A stretch of 40,468 nt of DNA from an uncultured Parcubacteria group bacterium (GTDB lineage Bacteria > Patescibacteriota > Minisyncoccia > UBA6257 > 2-01-FULL-56-20): NCBI GenBank assembly GCA_903944135.1, contig CAJAQL010000034.1:1-40468 (forward strand). Reading direction: 5' to 3'. The notes beneath the pieces were generated by a model that saw nothing but the letters and a program-made list of their open reading frames with translations, did no database searches and was not told the origin of the DNA. A program made the position numbers and the translations under genes. Below are positions 23,830-29,681 of the stretch, piece by piece. Position 1 is the first letter of the stretch. Each line of letters starts with the position of its first letter.

Positions 23830-25179
23830 CTAGGAAGAAGATAATCCATCAAAGTATGCCTTGAACTGGTCGCCGCGATCGTACTCATTTTTGAAAACGC
23901 CGAAGCTTGTTGCGCCGGGCGAAAGCAGGATGATATCCCCGGCTTTTGCCGAGCTGAGCGCATGGGTGACGGCATCGGACATGTTCGATACGGTTTCAGC
24001 GGGGAACTCTTCCGGCAGAAGCTTTTGCAATTTTTCGGTTGCCTTTCCAATGAAGAAAACCGCTTTTTTCACCTTTTCCTCTATTTCGCGGGCAAGTTCG
24101 GTAAAATCCAGTTCTTTATCGCTCCCGCCGCCAATAAGTATGATCGGACGTCCTGTGCTTGCGAAGGTTCGAAGCGCGGCAACTGCGGCTTCCGGCGTCG
24201 TGGAATTCGCGTCGTTATAGAATGCAATACCGTTCTTTTCCCCGAGGAATTCCATGCGTCCCGGCAAGCCGGAAAAATTCTTTAATACATTCTTAATGAT
24301 GTCGTCTGAAATGCCGAGAGTCCTTGCGGCGGCCGCGGCATAGCCGGCATTTTTTCGATTATGTTCGCCGGGCAGGGCGATATCCCAATCGTCCGGAAGT
24401 AAGGCGTTCGTAACGCATGTTCCCTGAAGCGAGCCGAACGTCGTTTCTATTTTTTCCTTTATTTCCGGGATGGTGATGAAGACATCTCCTGCTTTTTGAA
24501 ACCGCGCGATAGCCGCCTTATCACGGAAATAGCGATCCATGTCGCCTTTGTAGTAATTCATGTGATCGGGCATGAAATTGGTCCAGATGGAAATGTGCGG
24601 GCTGATCATGCTTTCCTCGAATCCCTGGAGCTGCCACGAATCAAGCTCGAGGATGACAAGATCGCCTTCGTTTATTTCGGGCAGAAGCTGGAGCGTCGCC
24701 ACGCCCCGTTCGTTCCCTCCGAGATGAGGATTTTTCCCCGCCGCCTTCGCCATCTCGTAAACAAGGTGCGTGACCGTTGATTTTCCGCGCGTCCCGGTGA
24801 TGCCGATGATCGAAGCATGCGAAAGTTTTGCGAAAAGCGATGCGTCCATCTCGATCGGAATGTGCTTCTCGCGGGCATGGGCGAGAAAAGGAGAATCGAG
24901 CGGCACATTCGGTGCGCGTACGATCATGTCGCGGTTCTCGAAGTCTTCGAGCCGATGTTCTCCGAGGTGGTAGGCGATATTGGAAAACTGCTTTAATCGT
25001 TCGATTGACGGCGCGAGATCAGCCGCGCTTTTCATGTCGGTCACGATAAGCTCCGCACCCGCCGCCGCAAAAAGTTCCGCATCGCCCACGCCGCGCCCCA
25101 GAAGACCAAGCCCCATGAGCGTTATTTTCTTGCCCGCAAAAATCTTTTTAATGTCATTCTGTATCATATTCTCCATCAT
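23830..25179 (-). CDS. murD: UDP-N-acetylmuramoylalanine-D-glutamate ligase
   Basis: A 449-residue Mur ligase adding D-Glu to UDP-MurNAc-L-Ala in the cytoplasm. The N-terminal Rossmann domain (KKITLMGLGLLGRGVGDAEL) binds the UDP part. The P-loop is G129-T-R-G-K-S-T135, followed by ELDSWQLQG, the EHNRKNAGYAAAAA segment and FYNDANSTTPEA with the DxxxT signature, then a C-terminal ligase domain ending LLSPGATSFGVFKNEYDRGD. Length matches MurD. There is no mur cluster around it. Two ATG codons lead the frame (residues 1, 2), and a third at residue 5 is also usable. Confidence 0.95.
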   Translation of the reverse strand: MMENMIQNDIKKIFAGKKITLMGLGLLGRGVGDAELFAAAGAELIVTDMKSAADLAPSIERLKQFSNIAYHLGEHRLEDFENRDMIVRAPNVPLDSPFLAHAREKHIPIEMDASLFAKLSHASIIGITGTRGKSTVTHLVYEMAKAAGKNPHLGGNERGVATLQLLPEINEGDLVILELDSWQLQGFEESMISPHISIWTNFMPDHMNYYKGDMDRYFRDKAAIARFQKAGDVFITIPEIKEKIETTFGSLQGTCVTNALLPDDWDIALPGEHNRKNAGYAAAAARTLGISDDIIKNVLKNFSGLPGRMEFLGEKNGIAFYNDANSTTPEAAVAALRTFASTGRPIILIGGGSDKELDFTELAREIEEKVKKAVFFIGKATEKLQKLLPEEFPAETVSNMSDAVTHALSSAKAGDIILLSPGATSFGVFKNEYDRGDQFKAYFDGLSSS

Positions 25180-25273
25180 GACATCGTTTTTTTATTTTGA
25201 CAATTGTTGCAAAAAGAAATAAAATAGGTGAGCTGTATCCCTTGTTATTACGAGTCGTCCACAGGACGAATCT

Positions 25274-25313
25274 CGCGATATTTTCCCCGCCATAATTTGG
25301 GAAAAATATCGCG
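25274..25313. repeat. Long inverted repeat beside the tRNA-like sequence
   Basis: Arms CGCGATATTTTCCC (25274-25287) and GGGAAAAATATCGCG (25299-25313) pair with a single-base bulge. A smaller TCGTCC/GGACGA hairpin lies just upstream (25255-25269). The right arm runs into the 5' end of the tRNA-like sequence. Confidence 0.65.
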
Positions 25314-25383
25314 GGAGGGTTGGGAAAGGTTTTCCGGGGAGCCCCATAAGCTCCCGAAGCAAGTCCGAGTCTTGCCCCCGCAA
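25310..25383 (+). pseudogene. Degenerate initiator-tRNA-Met-like sequence (anticodon CAT)
   Basis: 74 bases can be folded as a tRNA: acceptor CGCGGGA with CCCCGCA (first pair C1-A72, the mispair typical of bacterial initiator tRNA; one A-C mismatch at the stem base), anticodon stem GGAGC/GCTCC around loop CCCATAA (anticodon CAT), T-arm GCAAG-TCCGAGT-CTTGC and A73. Invariant bases are lost (C at 33 and at 55) and no normal D-arm forms. CCA is not encoded. It is most likely a pseudo-tRNA or tRNA-derived recombination site. Its T-arm and acceptor 3' half are the start of repeat A. Confidence 0.45.
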
Positions 25384-25485
25384 CACTCAAGTTTCAATCT
25401 TTAAAGACCCACGGGCCTCATTTTTGCTACATTTTCAAAATCGGTTTTTCGCAAAAAACGGGCCACCCCGACAGGACTCGGACTT
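25361..25485 (+). repeat. Repeat A, copy 1 (125 bp, inverted termini)
   Basis: Begins AAGTCCGAGTCTTG and ends with the near inverse CAGGACTCGGACTT (13 of 14 bases match as an inverted repeat). Inside is a CGGTTTTT/AAAAAACG hairpin. It differs from copy 2 at about 6 of 125 positions with no length change. Its first 23 bases are the T-arm/acceptor half of the tRNA-like sequence. Confidence 0.9.
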
Positions 25486-25540
25486 GCGATGTCGTTTCCG
25501 GCGACTGCAACAATTAACCGCAACGTTCTGTTTCATAACC

Positions 25541-25572
25541 ACGGAGGGTTGAATCAAACCCTCCGTTTTTTT
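25541..25572 (+). terminator. Terminator immediately upstream of the 25584 gene
   Basis: Stem ACGGAGGGTT/AACCCTCCGT (10 bp, loop GAATCA), then seven Ts. The -10 box of the next gene overlaps the T-tract, so readthrough into the cassette gene is blocked. Confidence 0.85.
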
Positions 25573-25577
25573 ATACT
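25572..25577 (+). promoter_or_regulatory. -10 box for a leaderless cassette gene
   Basis: TATACT ends 6 bases before the ATG at 25584; no Shine-Dalgarno sequence. Confidence 0.45.
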
Positions 25578-25583
25578 ACTACT

Positions 25584-26243
25584 ATGAAATTGATTTTTTG
25601 TGAGTCTCTTGACCGTGATATATGGAATTGGCAAACCGCAGTAATGGCAACGAGTTACGGCATTGATTGGAAAAAATTTCTTCCAGAAGGAGTTACTGTT
25701 GAAAATGTTGGCGATAAGAAATTTTTAAGACAGTATCTCGAAAAAGAATTTTACGATACTCGTAAGGTTTCTGATTTCAAACAATGGCTCGAGAAGAACG
25801 TTTTGGGCAATCAAGTCGAGGGGGACCTTATATCATTAATGCAAAAACCTTTGCGTTCCGAATCGGTGAAAATTTATCTCACTACATTTCATCGTGCTCC
25901 TTATGATCCGGACGAGCCATCGCTTTTCCTTTTCGATCGTTCGCCGCGCGAGCGTTGCGCCACCACAATCTATCACGAGATAATGCATTTTCTTTTTCAT
26001 TGGTATTACTGGGAACAATGCGAAGCGGCGGGATTTTCGAATCAGGAAATACATGATCTGAAAGAATCACTGACGGTACTCTTGAATCCTATTTTAAAAA
26101 AACGAAATTTGCCTTTGGACAATGGTTATCCGATGCATCAAGAACTAAGGAAGAAATGGACGGCGCTCTACGAAGAAAATCCTAACTTTCCAGTATTTTT
26201 AGAAAAGGCGATTCCCTTATACGAAGAGTCACTCGCGAAATAG
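25584..26243 (+). CDS. Putative zincin metallopeptidase in cassette unit 1 (HEIMH)
   Basis: A 219-residue soluble protein with H131-E-I-M-H135 in TTIYHEIMHFLFHWYYWEQ, followed by DLKESLTVLLNPILKKRNLP with a candidate third ligand (Glu), and an ELRKKWTALYEENP helix. The layout parallels the 14828-15565 protein (HEMLHF..., EIFNILVINSP, ELRKKYQE), so I regard them as paralogues. No signal peptide. It is the only gene between repeat A copy 1 and repeat B copy 1, behind its own terminator and leaderless promoter, i.e. an independent cargo gene. Substrate unknown; the related protein next to the RiPP precursor suggests peptide processing. Confidence 0.62.
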   Translation: MKLIFCESLDRDIWNWQTAVMATSYGIDWKKFLPEGVTVENVGDKKFLRQYLEKEFYDTRKVSDFKQWLEKNVLGNQVEGDLISLMQKPLRSESVKIYLTTFHRAPYDPDEPSLFLFDRSPRERCATTIYHEIMHFLFHWYYWEQCEAAGFSNQEIHDLKESLTVLLNPILKKRNLPLDNGYPMHQELRKKWTALYEENPNFPVFLEKAIPLYEESLAK

Positions 26244-26274
26244 CAGGGGCAAGCGTATCAAAAAAGACGACACT

Positions 26275-26374
26275 AGTACAAAGTTTCCGGCTGACCTATT
26301 CCCTGTGGCACTAGGTCAGCCGAGCCGGAGCTCAAATAATGCTTGTACTGTCTAGACGAAAGTCCGAGTCTTGC
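26275..26374 (+). repeat. Repeat B, copy 1
   Basis: A structured block: outer stem AGTACAA (26275-26281)/TTGTACT (26343-26349) encloses an 11-bp perfect stem CGGCTGACCTA/TAGGTCAGCCG (26288-26298, 26312-26322). It then runs through TCTAGACGA into repeat A copy 2. The stretch from CTAGGTCAGCC to the AAGTCCGAGTCTTG core is almost identical in copy 2 at 29031. Confidence 0.85.
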
Positions 26375-26484
26375 CCCCGCAACACGCAAGTTTCAATCTT
26401 TAAAGACCCACAGGCCTCATTTTTGTTACATTTTCAAAATCGGTTTTTTGCAAAAAACGGGCCACCCCAATAGGACTCGGACTT
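26360..26484 (+). repeat. Repeat A, copy 2 (125 bp)
   Basis: Same length and about 95 percent identical by eye to 25361-25485, including both inverted ends. It lies directly after repeat B copy 1 and before the RiPP precursor promoter. Confidence 0.9.
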
Positions 26485-26500
26485 TTTAAAAGCAGTCATT

Positions 26501-26529
26501 TTGACAAAATATAAGCTTAAAGTTGCTAT
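26501..26529 (+). promoter_or_regulatory. Promoter of the RiPP precursor gene
   Basis: Consensus TTGACA (26501-26506), 17-base spacer, weak -10 TGCTAT (26524-26529). The -10 is also one arm of a TGCTAT/ATAGCA hairpin (26524-26539). Confidence 0.5.
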
Positions 26530-26539
26530 TTTTATAGCA

Positions 26540-26549
26540 CCTCCGGAGG
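26540..26549 (+). promoter_or_regulatory. Ribosome-binding site inside a palindrome
   Basis: CCTCCGGAGG is a perfect 10-bp palindrome whose right half is the Shine-Dalgarno sequence of the precursor gene, 8 bases before its ATG. It identifies 26558 as the start and could hide or expose the site in a dimer or alternative fold. Confidence 0.5.
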
Positions 26550-26557
26550 GGTGTTAT

Positions 26558-26707
26558 ATGAATGAATCCCTTGTTCTTTCCGCTAATCAACAGGAAGAGG
26601 AAATGGAGTTGACGAAAGTCACTTCTGACCTCAACCAGGAACTCGGCCGTTGTATCCCGCAATGTGGCCCGGATTGCTCGCCGGCCTGTAGCCCGTTTGT
26701 CGACTGA
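26558..26707 (+). CDS. RiPP precursor peptide with four CxPx core repeats
   Basis: A 49-residue peptide. The acidic leader (MNESLVLSANQQEEEMELTK..., residues 1-31, ending NQELGR) precedes the core CIPQCGPDCSPACSPFVD: CIPQ, CGPD, CSPA, CSPF, i.e. four tandem C-x-P-x units with cysteines every fourth residue. A short acidic leader, Cys-rich periodic C terminus, strong ribosome-binding site, own promoter and terminator, and a radical SAM/SPASM maturase 1 kb downstream make this a ribosomally made, modified peptide. Likely changes are thioether links (sactipeptide or ranthipeptide style), but other SPASM chemistry is possible. An in-frame ATG at 26501 lies inside the -35 box and is rejected. Confidence 0.75.
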   Translation: MNESLVLSANQQEEEMELTKVTSDLNQELGRCIPQCGPDCSPACSPFVD

Positions 26708-26727
26708 AACAATCCGGCGCTTGATGA

Positions 26728-26766
26728 GACGCCTTCTCTCTTGAGGGAAGGCGTCTTTACTTTTTT
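26728..26766 (+). terminator. Terminator after the precursor gene
   Basis: Stem GACGCCTTC/GAAGGCGTC (9 bp) with a 10-base loop, followed by TTTACTTTTTT. It isolates the precursor transcript from the maturase gene. Confidence 0.85.
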
Positions 26767-27574
26767 AATGCCACTCCGCCCATTCGGCAATCTTGGACAT
26801 CGGTCTTAAAAGTTTTTCTTCTTTATATTTCTTTCGCATCCGTTTTTCAAACTGATAGATATTTTCATTGGGATCTTTGAGATAGTTTTTCCAGTCGGGG
26901 AGAAGTTTTTTATTCAGATTAACGAGATATTTGTGACCCAAAAGAGCGCCGCCTTCTTTGAAATATGCCTTGCCGCCGTTGAGGCGGATCCGTAGTTCAT
27001 TATCACAGGAAAGCTCTATTAGAGAATGCATTAAATGCGGCGCACACGGAATATCTTTCGTGATGTGATGCATTATTTCATGCCAGAGATAGACCGTTGC
27101 ATAATTCTTCCATTCATCAGGATGAGACCATGCAATGGCATTGTCCTCGATATATGATCTTCCGCGTGAGAGGCGTGGATGTGAAATGTATACTGTGATT
27201 TGCTTATCGATCTTCGAGAAATCGATTTTTGTTATATTGCTGAGATCACGGATGGAAGTTGTATAGTTTTTGTTCCATTGCTTCTCCACGGTTATGGCAT
27301 AGCGTTCGGCTTCACGAAATATCTTTTTGAAATCGTTCGTTTTATAGACCAAGAAAAGATCTTTATTGAGGTTTTTTGTTGCCATGGAAAGTCCCTTAGC
27401 GATGCCATGTTCGATAACAAGCGGTTCCAAATTTTGAGAAAGAACCTGATAAAGATCGGAATTTGTCTCAAAAACCTTCTTTTTAATTCTTAAAAAAGGA
27501 AGGTGATCCGAATAGCTTTTAAGGATATGTTGGAGGATAAAATCTTTATCTACAACGAACTTTAAAGTAATCAT
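26765..27574 (-). CDS. Putative zincin metallopeptidase in the RiPP locus (HEIMH)
   Basis: A 269-residue soluble protein with H165-E-I-M-H169-H in ATVYLWHEIMHHITKDIP, then HSLIELSCDNELRIRLNG, where E187 or E193 could be the third zinc ligand. The N-terminal 150 residues look helical with no named domain. Related in motif and layout to the zincins at 14828 and 25584, though more distant. It lies between precursor and maturase on the opposite strand, so it is a candidate leader peptidase or a self-protection protease. Assignment rests on motif and position only. Confidence 0.62.
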   Translation of the reverse strand: MITLKFVVDKDFILQHILKSYSDHLPFLRIKKKVFETNSDLYQVLSQNLEPLVIEHGIAKGLSMATKNLNKDLFLVYKTNDFKKIFREAERYAITVEKQWNKNYTTSIRDLSNITKIDFSKIDKQITVYISHPRLSRGRSYIEDNAIAWSHPDEWKNYATVYLWHEIMHHITKDIPCAPHLMHSLIELSCDNELRIRLNGGKAYFKEGGALLGHKYLVNLNKKLLPDWKNYLKDPNENIYQFEKRMRKKYKEEKLLRPMSKIAEWAEWH

Positions 27575-27611
27575 AAGGATAATTGTGGTAGGTTTCTTTT
27601 TAAATGTCTAA

Positions 27612-27640
27612 TTGACAAATATATAAATTTAGGTTATTTA
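27612..27640 (+). promoter_or_regulatory. Promoter of the radical SAM gene
   Basis: TTGACA (27612-27617), 17-base spacer, TATTTA (27635-27640), 34 bases before the start. It has the same TTGACA-17 layout as the precursor promoter, so the two may be co-regulated. Confidence 0.55.
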
Positions 27641-27673
27641 TTGATCGGATACTTCAAAATTCAGGAGGACGAA

Positions 27674-28951
27674 ATGAGAACGGAACAGGCATTTGCTCTT
27701 GCGGAAAAAGTTGTATTGGTATCTGGCATAAAGCGAGGTGCTCTTTATGACTTGCGGAATGGCGCTGTCTATTCCGTTAACGAACATTCAAAAGCGTTTC
27801 TTCTTGCATGCGAAAACGCGCGGTCTCTTTCCGATATATTTTCTTCAACGTCTCGGTTTTCTCCCGGTCGATGCATGACTTATCTCGATAAGCTTGTTGC
27901 AAACAACCTGGGAAGATATTGCAACGTTGGAGAAGTGTCGGGAAGGATTAACCCAGCGATGACATCACCGGGGCTTGAATTTGCCTGGCTGGAAGTCACC
28001 GCTGGCCGCAATCTTCGTTGCGTGCATTGCTATGAACAGGGATGCGCATCTCTAATCGGTTCTGAAAAGATGCAGATAGCCGATTGGCGAAGGATTATCA
28101 ATGAGTTGAGTTGCCTCGGTTGTAAAAGATTGCAATTCATCGGTGGCGAACCGCTTTTGTTGGGAGATGACCTTGTTTCTCTCATCGAGTACGCGCGGGA
28201 ATCTAGATTCACCTTCATTGAAGTCTTTACCAATGCAACACTGCTCACTGAAAAATTTATTTCAGCATTTGTGACCAACGATGTGCACGTAGCAATTTCT
28301 TTTTACGGAGAAACACCCCAAACACACGAACTGGTAACGCTTTCTCCTGGAAGTCACAAAAAGACACTGGAGGGAATCAAGCGGGTCATCGATGCGGGCT
28401 GTGATCTGAGGGTTGCCGTGGTGGGTATGCGTCAGAACGAATCTGAATGTGAACAAACGATTGCCTACCTGAAAAAAATCGGCGTGAAGCATGTGAAATT
28501 CGACGTTGTGCGCCCAAGCGGGAGAGGTGCATCGGTTGATGTCATTTCCGAGAAGTTGCTTAAGTCAGTGCTACAAAGTAAACCTGCTTTTCCGCCCTGC
28601 ACCGAAGATACTTTTCTACGGAGAATGCGTGGACACAATTGCTTTCTCACGAAGATTTGCGTGAGTTCCAATGGGGCGGTATATCCATGCATCATGGAGC
28701 GACGCGTCAGTTACGGAAATGTCCTCCAAGATTCCCTTTCGAACATTCTGAGTGGTGATAAGGCGATAGGTGCTCAAGGGTTATCGAAAGACAAGATAAC
28801 AACTTGCCGTGACTGTGAATATCGCTACGCTTGTTCAGATTGCAGACCAAGGGCCGTGGTGGGAGAAGAAAATTCTTTTACCGCGAAACCAAAAGAATGT
28901 CTCTATGATCCCTATTCTGGAATTTGGGGAATTGTTGCCTCTGAAGAGTAA
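27674..28951 (+). CDS. Radical SAM/SPASM peptide maturase with PqqD-like N terminus, altered cluster motif
   Basis: A 425-residue maturase. Residues about 10-85 (LVSGIKRGALYDLRNGAVYS to LVANNLGRY) resemble PqqD-like RiPP recognition domains, which bind leader peptides. The radical SAM barrel follows (LEVTAGRNLRCVHCYEQGC, then FIGGEPLL, VEVFTNATLL-type strands). The usual CX3CX2C would read CNLRCVHC; here the first position is Arg112 (codon CGC), leaving C116-x2-C119-x4-C124. The C-terminal SPASM domain is complete (CVSSNGAVYPC, CRDCEYRYACSDC, final ECLYDP) for auxiliary 4Fe-4S clusters. AGGAGG 5 bases before ATG fixes the start. It may use a CX2CX4C cluster or be inactive. Confidence 0.85.
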   Translation: MRTEQAFALAEKVVLVSGIKRGALYDLRNGAVYSVNEHSKAFLLACENARSLSDIFSSTSRFSPGRCMTYLDKLVANNLGRYCNVGEVSGRINPAMTSPGLEFAWLEVTAGRNLRCVHCYEQGCASLIGSEKMQIADWRRIINELSCLGCKRLQFIGGEPLLLGDDLVSLIEYARESRFTFIEVFTNATLLTEKFISAFVTNDVHVAISFYGETPQTHELVTLSPGSHKKTLEGIKRVIDAGCDLRVAVVGMRQNESECEQTIAYLKKIGVKHVKFDVVRPSGRGASVDVISEKLLKSVLQSKPAFPPCTEDTFLRRMRGHNCFLTKICVSSNGAVYPCIMERRVSYGNVLQDSLSNILSGDKAIGAQGLSKDKITTCRDCEYRYACSDCRPRAVVGEENSFTAKPKECLYDPYSGIWGIVASEE

Positions 28952-28967
28952 ATGTTTTACAGGGATT

Positions 28968-28998
28968 GGGCGCGTCGATAACGGCGCGCCCTTTTTTT
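28968..28998 (+). terminator. Terminator of the radical SAM gene
   Basis: Stem GGGCGCG/CGCGCCC with a 10-base loop, then seven Ts. Confidence 0.9.
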
Positions 28999-29030
28999 GA
29001 TCTGGATAAATGGATATTTAGAATATGGGG

Positions 29031-29133
29031 AGTACACAAAGTTTCTCGATGAATCGATTCCCTATGGCGCTAGGTCAGCCGAGCCGGAGCTCAAATAATG
29101 CTTGTACTGTCTAGACGAAAGTCCGAGTCTTGT
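29031..29133 (+). repeat. Repeat B, copy 2
   Basis: Matches 26275-26374. Identity is nearly complete from CTAGGTCAGCCGAGCCGG to the AAGTCCGAGTCTTG core. The outer stem AGTACA/TGTACT is kept, but the left arm of the inner stem has been replaced by a small CGAT/ATCG hairpin. Confidence 0.85.
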
Positions 29134-29149
29134 CGCCCCAACACTCAAG
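29119..29149 (+). repeat. Repeat A, truncated copy 3
   Basis: Shares AAGTCCGAGTCTTG, then a diverged CGCCCC and AACACTCAAG with copies 1 and 2, and ends after about 30 bases at the 3' end of fur. It marks the right end of the cassette region. Confidence 0.75.
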
Positions 29150-29150
29150 G

Positions 29151-29606
29151 TTAGGAGGTAGAGCAAGACCGACCCCCGTCGGGATGTTTTTTGGCGCATG
29201 ATTTGCAGAGGCCATAGAATTCCAATGTGTGCTGTCGTATCTCTGCAAAGTGCTTGGAATCGTGGAGGACAGTATCTTGTACCTCTTTGACCCAGCAATG
29301 ATGTACGTCTTCGATCTTGCCACAACCGAGACAGATAATATGGTGATGCTCGACGATGTTTGCAAGCTCGTAGTGTGCGTGATTGTGGCGCAGATCGATC
29401 GGTTTGATCACCCCTTTTCCTTTTAAAGATTTTAATGTTCGATAAACAGTAGCCTGGTCCGTATCAGAGGGAAGTTCATTAATGATTTCCTGAGCGCTTA
29501 TCGGATTTTTATTTTTCTTGAAAACCTCGAGAATGGCGATCCGGGAAGGAGTCGCCTTATAGCCGCTTTTTCTCAAGAGTGTTCGGAGATCGTCTTTCTT
29601 TTGCAT
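29151..29606 (-). CDS. Fur-family metal-responsive repressor
   Basis: A 151-residue Fur-family protein: winged helix (about 8-85, ATPSRIAILEVFKKNKNPISAQE and TDQATVYRTLKSLKGKGVI), then a metal-binding dimer domain with HHHIICLGCGKIEDV and the second Cys pair CKSCAKK (structural Zn site). It represses metal-uptake or stress genes; metal specificity (Fe, Zn, Mn, peroxide) cannot be read from the sequence. TATAAT lies 6 bases before the ATG, so the mRNA is probably leaderless, and the -35 (TTGCAA) sits in a candidate operator shared with the divergent ATPase gene. The last residues (HPDGGRSCSTS) run to the edge of repeat A copy 3 and may be an altered C terminus. Confidence 0.9.
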   Translation of the reverse strand: MQKKDDLRTLLRKSGYKATPSRIAILEVFKKNKNPISAQEIINELPSDTDQATVYRTLKSLKGKGVIKPIDLRHNHAHYELANIVEHHHIICLGCGKIEDVHHCWVKEVQDTVLHDSKHFAEIRQHTLEFYGLCKSCAKKHPDGGRSCSTS

Positions 29607-29612
29607 TCCCCC

Positions 29613-29674
29613 ATTATATCTAAATGCGAATTACTTGCAACTAATTTGCCATGGAAGCGTGTGGCCGTTATCCT
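29613..29674. promoter_or_regulatory. Divergent fur / ATPase promoter region with candidate Fur operator
   Basis: Leftward: TTGCAA (29640-29635), 16-base spacer, TATAAT (29618-29613). Rightward: TTGCCA (29646-29651), 17-base spacer, TATCCT (29669-29674), 7 bases before ATG 29682. The overlap holds TGC-starting 10-mers in phase (TGCGAATTAC, TTGCAACTAA, TTTGCCATGG) and a near inverted repeat GCGAATTA/TAATTTGC around TTGCAA, a plausible Fur-type operator covering both -35 boxes. Confidence 0.45.
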
Positions 29675-29681
29675 TGAATAC

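Noticed and set aside
25310-25383. Functional tRNA-Met
   Set aside because: C33, C55, a mismatch at the base of the acceptor stem and no standard D-arm make normal function unlikely; kept as a pseudo-tRNA.
25154-25390. Minus-strand frames reading ...GARLGLASGAYGAP... or ...LRGQDSDLLRELMG...
   Set aside because: These are the typical false proteins produced by reading the antisense of tRNA-like sequence.
26501-26557. Longer precursor starting at 26501
   Set aside because: That start overlaps the TTGACA box, and the strong SD fits the ATG at 26558.
25361-29149. Classical integron attC sites
   Set aside because: Blocks A and B have inverted repeats, but I see no GTTRRRY/RYYYAAC core sites and no IntI gene.
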